Shown: in pieces, positions 14,982 through 19,456 of the stretch
Layout: every line of letters begins with the position of its first letter
Position numbering within the stretch: position 1 is the stretch's first letter
Translations under genes and position numbers: made by a program
Assembly (NCBI RefSeq): GCF_000720485.1
Contig: NZ_JOAX01000051.1
Location: 1 to 19,456 of the forward strand
From: Streptomyces ochraceiscleroticus
Lineage (GTDB): Bacteria > Actinomycetota > Actinomycetes > Streptomycetales > Streptomycetaceae
DNA length: 19,456 nt
Reading direction: 5' to 3'
Notes under the pieces: model-generated
Seen by the model: only the letters and a program-made list of their open reading frames with translations
The model's database searches: none
Told to the model about the DNA's origin: nothing

Positions 14982-15904
14982 GATGTGCCCTTCCCTGTGT
15001 CGGTGCCGCCCGGCTGCGCGGCACCGGTCTTCGGCTGTGCGGTACGTACGATCAAGCTCGGCGCGGGCGGCAGCGTGAGGTCACCCTCGGTGGAAATCCT
15101 GGTGCGGACGCCGTAGTTCTGCTGCAGCACATGCAGGTACTGGCCGTCGGCGCTGTCCTGGAACGTGGTGCTCAGCCGCTGCCCGTCCCCCACCGCCAGC
15201 ACCGTATACGGAGGCGCCAGCGGTTTGTTGTCGACCAGTATGGCGTCTCCCGCCGCCCTGATCGCCGAGAGGGACGTGAGGCGCTGCCCATTGACGGAGA
15301 TGGCCTCGGCCCCGGACGCCCACAGGCCGTTGACCACCCGTTGCATGTCCCGGTCGCGCACCCGCCCGGTATCGGAGAAGCCGGTGCTCTCGCGGGGACC
15401 GCCACTGCCGGTCTCCGCCTCCTTGGCATCGTCCACGACGAGCTTCACCCCGGGCCCGGTGACCTGCGTGGAGCCGGACAGCAGCGCCAGCAGGTCGGCC
15501 CGTTCGCCGTCGCTCTTCTTGAGCGCCCTGCGCTGCATGTCGCCGACGTCCTCACGGAGCGAGTCGACGTGCTGCTGCAGCTTGTCGGCCTTGTCGGTGC
15601 CCTGGTCGATCCGGGCGATGAGCTCCTCGCGCTCCTTCGCCATGGTCGGTGCTGATATCCGCGCCTGCGCTGCGCCCACGGTGACGACCACCGCGGCGAG
15701 GACCAGCCCGGCCGCGAGGCCCAACTTGGCCCGCAGCGTACGGGGCAGGCCCCCGGCCGTCGCCGCCTTACGGGCCGCCGCTTCGGCGTACCCGTCATCG
15801 AGGCTGTGCTCCATGACATTGGTCAGCAGCGACATGGAGGCATCGGGGCGCGGAGCGTATCCGGGGCTGCTCCGTTCGGGGTGCTGCTGCGACATGCCGC
15901 ACAT
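14978..15904 (-). CDS. DUF881 family membrane protein
   Basis: This 308-residue protein has a cytoplasmic N-terminus with SLLTNVMEHSLDDGYAEAAA, one membrane span (about 61-79), a coiled coil (88-125) and an extracellular DUF881 domain (about 145-298: GPGVKLVVDDAKE, NGLWASGAEAISVNGQRL, then VLAVGDGQRLSTTF). It ends in a Gly/Thr-rich tail. It lacks the long low-complexity part of its paralogue at 13039. The start is unclear: ATG 15904 and ATG 15895 both lack a Shine-Dalgarno sequence. A leaderless or read-through arrangement is possible, and the Met at 15835 also lacks a site. It is the first gene of the DUF881-sbp-DUF881 trio and lies 75 bases after the nucleotidyltransferase gene, with a strong terminator between. 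It is equivalent by order to Rv1823. Confidence 0.88.
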   Translation of the reverse strand: MCGMSQQHPERSSPGYAPRPDASMSLLTNVMEHSLDDGYAEAAARKAATAGGLPRTLRAKLGLAAGLVLAAVVVTVGAAQARISAPTMAKEREELIARIDQGTDKADKLQQHVDSLREDVGDMQRRALKKSDGERADLLALLSGSTQVTGPGVKLVVDDAKEAETGSGGPRESTGFSDTGRVRDRDMQRVVNGLWASGAEAISVNGQRLTSLSAIRAAGDAILVDNKPLAPPYTVLAVGDGQRLSTTFQDSADGQYLHVLQQNYGVRTRISTEGDLTLPPAPSLIVRTAQPKTGAAQPGGTDTGKGTS

Positions 15905-15936
15905 CGTCGCACGTCGGCGGCGCGGTCACCCAATGG

Positions 15937-15972
15937 CCCCACCGGCGCGCCGAATCGGACGCGCCGGTGGGG
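15937..15972 (-). terminator. Strong hairpin terminator after the nucleotidyltransferase gene
   Basis: CCCCACCGGCGCG (15937-15949) and CGCGCCGGTGGGG (15960-15972) form a perfect 13-bp stem with a 10-base loop, eight bases after the stop codon at 15980. No T run follows, which is usual in this genus. It separates the nucleotidyltransferase transcript from the DUF881 operon, so the latter probably has its own promoter in the roughly 30 bases that remain or relies on read-through. Confidence 0.75.
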
Positions 15973-15979
15973 ACTCGGG

Positions 15980-18475
15980 TCAGCGGCCCGCGCTGTCCAC
16001 GACGGACGCCCACTCGTCCAGAAGCTGCTGCGCGGAGGCGTCGTCCGGGCCCTCCGCCCACAGGTGGGTGACCGCCTCGGCCGGGTCGGGCAGCACCAGT
16101 ACCCAGCGCCCGTCGGCCTCCACGACCCGCACGCCGTCCGTGGTGTCCACGGAGCGGTCGCCGGCCGCCTCCACCACATGCCGCATGACGAGACCCTTGA
16201 CCGCCCAGGGGGTCGCCAGGTCGCGCTTGAGGACGTGGGCACGCGGGATGCGCGCGTCGATCTGGCTCAGCGTGAGCTGCGTACGGGCCACCAGGCCGAT
16301 CAGCCGGACGAACGCGGCCGAGCCGTCGAAGACGCTCGCGAACTCCGGGATGATGAAGCCGCCCCGGCCATCGCCACCGAAGATCGTGTCGTCCGCCCTG
16401 CCGACCCGGGTCAGGTCGTCGGGCGAGGTGGTCGTCCACTCCACCTGCGTACCGTGGTATGCCGCCACCTGCTCCGCGATACGGGTGGTGGTCACGGGCA
16501 GCGCCACCCGCCCGCTGCGCCGCTCGGCGGCCACGAGGTCCAGCATGACCAACAGAGCGCGGTCGTCCTCGATGATCCGCCCCCGCTCGTCAACGAGGGA
16601 CAGCCGCTCGCCCACCGGGTCGAAGCGCACCCCGAAGGCCGCGCGCGCCGACGCGACGATCTCCCCGAGCCGTACGAGGCCGGACCGCCGCGCGTCCTCG
16701 GTCTCCGTAGGCCGCGACTCGTCGAGACCGGGGTTGATCGTCAGGGAGTCCACCCCGAGGCGACCCAGCAGGCTCGGCAGCACCAGGCCGGCGCTGCCGT
16801 TCGAAGCGTCCACGACGACCTTGAGGCCGGCCTCCGCGATCCCCGTCGTGTCCACGGACCGCAGCAGCGAACCCGTGTACGAGTCGAAGACGCTGGACGG
16901 GAAGTGCAGATCACCGATCTCACCGGGGAACGCGCGACGGTACTCCTGGCGCGCGTACACCCGGTCGAGCTTGCGCTGCCCGCCCTGCGAGAGATCCGCG
17001 CCCCGCTCGTCGAAGAACATGATGTCCACGGAGTCCGGCACACCAGGCGTCGTACGGACCATGATGCCGCCGGCGCTGCCCCTGGCGGTCTGCTGACGGG
17101 CCACCGGCAGCGGCACGTTCTCGAGGTCGCGTACGTCGATGGCGCTCGCCTGCAGCGCCGAGATCACCGCGCGCTTCAGCGCCCGGGCACCCCGTGAGTG
17201 GTCCCGCGCCGTGGTGACCGAGGAACCTTTCTTCAGGGTCGTCGCATACGCGCCCGCGAGCCGCACCGCCAGCTCGGGCGTGATCTCCACGTTCAGAATT
17301 CCGGAAACGCCGCGGGCGCCGAAAAGGTGCGCCTGGCCGCGGGACTCCCAGATCACCGAGGTGTTGACGAACGCGCCCGCTTCGATCGTCTTGAACGGAT
17401 AGACGCGGACATTCCCCTGAACAATCGATTCCTCACCGATGAGGCACTCATCGCCGATGACGGCGCCGTCCTCGATCCGGGCCGCCCGCATCACGTCGGT
17501 GTTCTTCCCGATCACGCAGCCGCGGAGGTTGCACTGCTCCCCGATGTACACGTTGTCGTGCACCACCGCCTTGTGCAGGAACGCGCCGCTCTTCACGACG
17601 ACATTCGAGCCGACGACGGTGTGCTCGCGCAGCTCTACGCCCGCCTCGACCTTCGCGTAGTCGCCGATGTAGAGCGGGCCGCGCAATACGGCGTCCGGGT
17701 GAACCTCGGCGCCCTCGGCCACCCACACACCCGGGGACATCTCGAAGCCGTCGATATCGACATCGACTTTTCCCTCGAGGACGTCGGCCTGGGCCTTTAC
17801 ATAACTCTCGTGTGTACCGACATCCTCCCAGTAGCCCTCGGCGACATAGCCGTAGATCGGCTTGCCCTCCTTCATGAGCTGCGGGAAGACATCGCCGGAC
17901 CAGTCCACCGGAACGTCCGGTTCAACGTAGTCGAAGACCTCCGGCTCCATGACGTAAATACCCGTGTTCACCGTGTCGGAGAAAACCTGACCCCAGGTCG
18001 GCTTTTCCAGGAAACGCTCGACCTGACCGTCCTCGTCGACAATCGTGATACCAAACTCCAGCGGATTCGGGACCCGCGTCAGACAGACGGTGACGAGGGC
18101 GCCCTTCTCCTTGTGGAAACGGATCAGGTCGGTCAGGTCGAAGTCGGTGAGGGCATCGCCCGAGATCACCAGGAAGGCATCGTCCTTGAGCGCCTCCTCA
18201 GCGTTCTTCACGCTGCCGGCGGTGCCAAGGGGCTTTTCCTCATTGGCGTACGTGAGCTCCATGCCGAGCTCTTCACCGTCGCCGAAATAGTTTTTCACCA
18301 GCGAGGCCAGGAATTGGACCGTCACTACGGTCTCGCTGAGGCCATGCCGTTTCAACAGCCGCAGCACGTGCTCCATGATCGGCCTGTTTGCCACCGGAAG
18401 CAGCGGCTTGGGCATGCTCGAAGTCATGGGCCGAAGGCGTGTGCCTTCACCGCCCGCCATCACAACGGCCTTCAT
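15980..18475 (-). CDS. Mannose-1-phosphate guanylyltransferase-like protein with degenerate phosphomannomutase domain
   Basis: This 831-residue fusion has three parts. Residues 1-235 are a sugar-phosphate nucleotidyltransferase with [11 protein letters not shown] (8-18), K23-P24, PLGTAGS (82-88), the metal-binding GD at 106-107 and EKP at 157-159. Residues about 250-372 are left-handed beta-helix hexapeptide repeats. Residues 380-831 resemble phosphohexomutases. In the mutase part the catalytic serine loop ASHNP is replaced by TTPGV (475-479). The metal loop, usually DxDxDR, reads DPVGER (619-624). The sugar loop GEESGH-type segment reads GGDGRGG (700-706). So the transferase looks active and the mutase does not. 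The sugar and nucleotide are inferred from annotation of relatives (GDP-mannose). The start is ATG at 18475, with GAGGAGG 11 bases upstream. It is likely cotranscribed with the phosphatidyltransferase gene 113 bases upstream. Confidence 0.88.
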   Translation of the reverse strand: MKAVVMAGGEGTRLRPMTSSMPKPLLPVANRPIMEHVLRLLKRHGLSETVVTVQFLASLVKNYFGDGEELGMELTYANEEKPLGTAGSVKNAEEALKDDAFLVISGDALTDFDLTDLIRFHKEKGALVTVCLTRVPNPLEFGITIVDEDGQVERFLEKPTWGQVFSDTVNTGIYVMEPEVFDYVEPDVPVDWSGDVFPQLMKEGKPIYGYVAEGYWEDVGTHESYVKAQADVLEGKVDVDIDGFEMSPGVWVAEGAEVHPDAVLRGPLYIGDYAKVEAGVELREHTVVGSNVVVKSGAFLHKAVVHDNVYIGEQCNLRGCVIGKNTDVMRAARIEDGAVIGDECLIGEESIVQGNVRVYPFKTIEAGAFVNTSVIWESRGQAHLFGARGVSGILNVEITPELAVRLAGAYATTLKKGSSVTTARDHSRGARALKRAVISALQASAIDVRDLENVPLPVARQQTARGSAGGIMVRTTPGVPDSVDIMFFDERGADLSQGGQRKLDRVYARQEYRRAFPGEIGDLHFPSSVFDSYTGSLLRSVDTTGIAEAGLKVVVDASNGSAGLVLPSLLGRLGVDSLTINPGLDESRPTETEDARRSGLVRLGEIVASARAAFGVRFDPVGERLSLVDERGRIIEDDRALLVMLDLVAAERRSGRVALPVTTTRIAEQVAAYHGTQVEWTTTSPDDLTRVGRADDTIFGGDGRGGFIIPEFASVFDGSAAFVRLIGLVARTQLTLSQIDARIPRAHVLKRDLATPWAVKGLVMRHVVEAAGDRSVDTTDGVRVVEADGRWVLVLPDPAEAVTHLWAEGPDDASAQQLLDEWASVVDSAGR

Positions 18476-18588
18476 GTCGGAAGCGTCCTCCTCGAAGAGA
18501 CGACGATCTAGCCGACTTCGCCCGCCCAGATGGCCCACTTCTCTCGCGTTGGGCACCCGGCCATCGCACGGCTGCCGGTTCGGCGAGC

Positions 18589-19197
18589 TCAGTCGGCCGC
18601 GGCGTCCGCCTTGATGATGCGGCGGACCTGAACCACGTAGAGGATTCCTGCCCACCAGTAGAGCGTTGTACCCCATCCGGCGAACGCCCATCCGAAAATA
18701 GCAGCGAGCGTATGCAGCCAGCCACTTCCGTCACTGAGAAGCAGCAAGGGGAACGCATACATCAAGTTGAACGTGGCCGCCTTGCCCAGGAAGTTCACCT
18801 GGGGCGGCCCGTACCGGTACCGGCTGAGCCAGCCCACCGCGATCAGCAGCATCAGCTCTCGGGCCAGCAACGCGATCGTCATCCACAGCGGCAGGATCTC
18901 CCGCCAGGTCAGGCCGACCAGCGTAGACAGTATGTACAGCCGGTCGGCCGCTGGATCGAGAATGCGCCCCAGGCTGCTGATCTGATTCCAGCGGCGCGCG
19001 AGCTTGCCGTCCAGGTAGTCACTGACGCCACTCAGAGCCAGCACCAGCAGTGCCCAGCCGTCAGCCTTGGGACCACCGAATTCAGGCCACAGAATCAGCC
19101 ACAGGAACACGGGTACGCCGACCAGGCGAGCCATGCTCAGAATGTTGGGGATGGTGAGGACGCGATCAGTCTGGATCCGCGTCTCCTGAACCTCCAC
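18589..19197 (-). CDS. CDP-alcohol phosphatidyltransferase family protein (PgsA2-like)
   Basis: This 202-residue membrane enzyme transfers a phosphatidyl group from CDP-diacylglycerol to an alcohol. The full family signature is present: D60, D63, G64, A67, R68, G77, D81 and D85 with correct spacing, in [10 protein letters not shown] followed by GRILDPAAD. Several membrane spans follow (about 25-38, 48-60, 87-97, 103-124, 141-155, 163-190). GTG 19197 is chosen because AGGAGG lies seven bases upstream; the upstream in-frame ATG at 19362 falls in the rRNA terminator. By order it matches mycobacterial PgsA2 (Rv1822). The alcohol acceptor (glycerol phosphate, inositol phosphate or another) cannot be read from the sequence. 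It heads the minus-strand run, directly downstream of an rRNA operon. Confidence 0.9.
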   Translation of the reverse strand: MEVQETRIQTDRVLTIPNILSMARLVGVPVFLWLILWPEFGGPKADGWALLVLALSGVSDYLDGKLARRWNQISSLGRILDPAADRLYILSTLVGLTWREILPLWMTIALLARELMLLIAVGWLSRYRYGPPQVNFLGKAATFNLMYAFPLLLLSDGSGWLHTLAAIFGWAFAGWGTTLYWWAGILYVVQVRRIIKADAAAD

Positions 19198-19357
19198 CCG
19201 TGTGCCTCCTGTGGGGAACGTAGCGACGATGCCCCATGACTTTACCTGCCCGGTTCGTCCCCATGTACCGCGGGCCCCGTATCGGCCGCCGCCAGGCCGG
19301 CGATGAAGCCCCACCATGTCCGGAAACAAACGCTGGCCGGCAGCCAGGCACACCGAA
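19198..19357. other. Intergenic region between the 5S rRNA terminator and the phosphatidyltransferase gene
   Basis: These 160 bases should hold the promoter of the phosphatidyltransferase gene. The minus strand has TAAAGT at about 19245-19240, a possible -10, without a clear -35. No gene is visible here. Confidence 0.35.
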
Positions 19358-19405
19358 AACAAAAAAGCTCCGGTCCCTGAACCAGAAGGTTCAGGGACCG
19401 GAGCT
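19358..19405 (-). terminator. rRNA operon intrinsic terminator
   Basis: AGCTCCGGTCCCTGAACC (19366-19383) pairs perfectly over 18 bp with 19388-19405 around a 4-base loop. On the minus strand the stem is followed by a T-rich run (complement of the A run at about 19358-19365). It lies just after the 5S rRNA 3' end and is a textbook factor-independent terminator for the rRNA transcript. Confidence 0.95.
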
Positions 19406-19413
19406 GAAGAATT

Positions 19414-19456
19414 GTTCGGCGGCGTCCTACTCTCCCACAGGGTCCCCCCTGCAGTA
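19414..19456 (-). rRNA. rrf: 5S rRNA, partial (3' end)
   Basis: The last 43 bases, read on the minus strand, give TACTGCAGGGGGGACCCTGT followed by GGGAGAGTAGGACGCCGCCG and AAC, the conserved 3' part of actinobacterial 5S rRNA. The gene is cut by the window end, and the rest (with 23S and 16S) would lie beyond it. The break suits a short-read contig ending in a repeated rRNA operon. Confidence 0.95.

Noticed and set aside
12976..15116. Plus-strand frames opposite the low-complexity DUF881 gene
   Set aside because: Ala/Arg/Leu/Gly-rich translations mirror the Gly/Pro/Gln/Arg repeats on the real strand, and there is no ribosome binding site or family match.
15165..17197. Plus-strand frames opposite DUF881 and the nucleotidyltransferase
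   Set aside because: They are shadows of two well-supported minus-strand genes, span their terminator, and have no recognisable domain.

Overview
The window is high-GC actinobacterial DNA and almost certainly comes from a Streptomyces chromosome. Third codon positions are nearly all G or C. Many genes start with GTG behind GGAGG-type ribosome binding sites. The gene order (glutamate-cysteine ligase-like, DUF5999, gcvP with a glycine riboswitch, PRC-barrel, DNA polymerase IV, MerR, bifunctional nuclease, MerR/FtsR, FHA, DUF881, Sbp, DUF881, mannose-1-phosphate guanylyltransferase-like, CDP-alcohol phosphatidyltransferase) fits the core region of that genus. The window looks like one whole assembly contig. 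Its first bases are an Illumina Nextera adapter, and its last 43 bases are the 3' end of a 5S rRNA gene, a usual place for a short-read assembly to break.

Layout from left to right. Bases 1-36 are adapter. A CPBP-type membrane protease (106-921, minus) is followed by a stretch that looks like decayed or frameshifted coding sequence. Next come a glutamate-cysteine ligase-like enzyme (1207-2709, minus), an unrecognised 194-residue protein (3244-3828, plus) and a DUF5999 protein (4159-4428, plus). The glycine decarboxylase P-protein gene gcvP (4545-7430, minus) has a tandem glycine riboswitch in its leader. A PRC-barrel protein (7830-8234, plus) overlaps the 3' end of the DNA polymerase IV gene (8123-9751, minus).

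The right half is a long run of minus-strand genes. In transcription order they are a PgsA2-like phosphatidyltransferase, a nucleotidyltransferase fused to a phosphomannomutase-like domain, DUF881, Sbp, DUF881, a GarA-like FHA protein, FtsR-type MerR, bifunctional nuclease, and a second MerR. From memory, this is the order of the mycobacterial Rv1822-Rv1830 neighbourhood, except that gcvH is absent here and the nucleotidyltransferase is inserted. DUF881 and Sbp proteins sit next to ftsA/ftsZ in Bacilli, and FtsR is a regulator of ftsZ in Corynebacterium. The cluster is therefore a good candidate for an under-described actinobacterial envelope and division module that also carries a kinase-responsive FHA switch.

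I saw no CRISPR array, tRNA, prophage or real insertion sequence. The most interesting points are the apparently dead phosphomannomutase domain of the nucleotidyltransferase, the DUF881-Sbp-DUF881 trio beside FtsR and PgsA, the zinc-ribbon GarA-like protein with an ETTS motif, the riboswitch leader, and the 112-bp convergent gene overlap.
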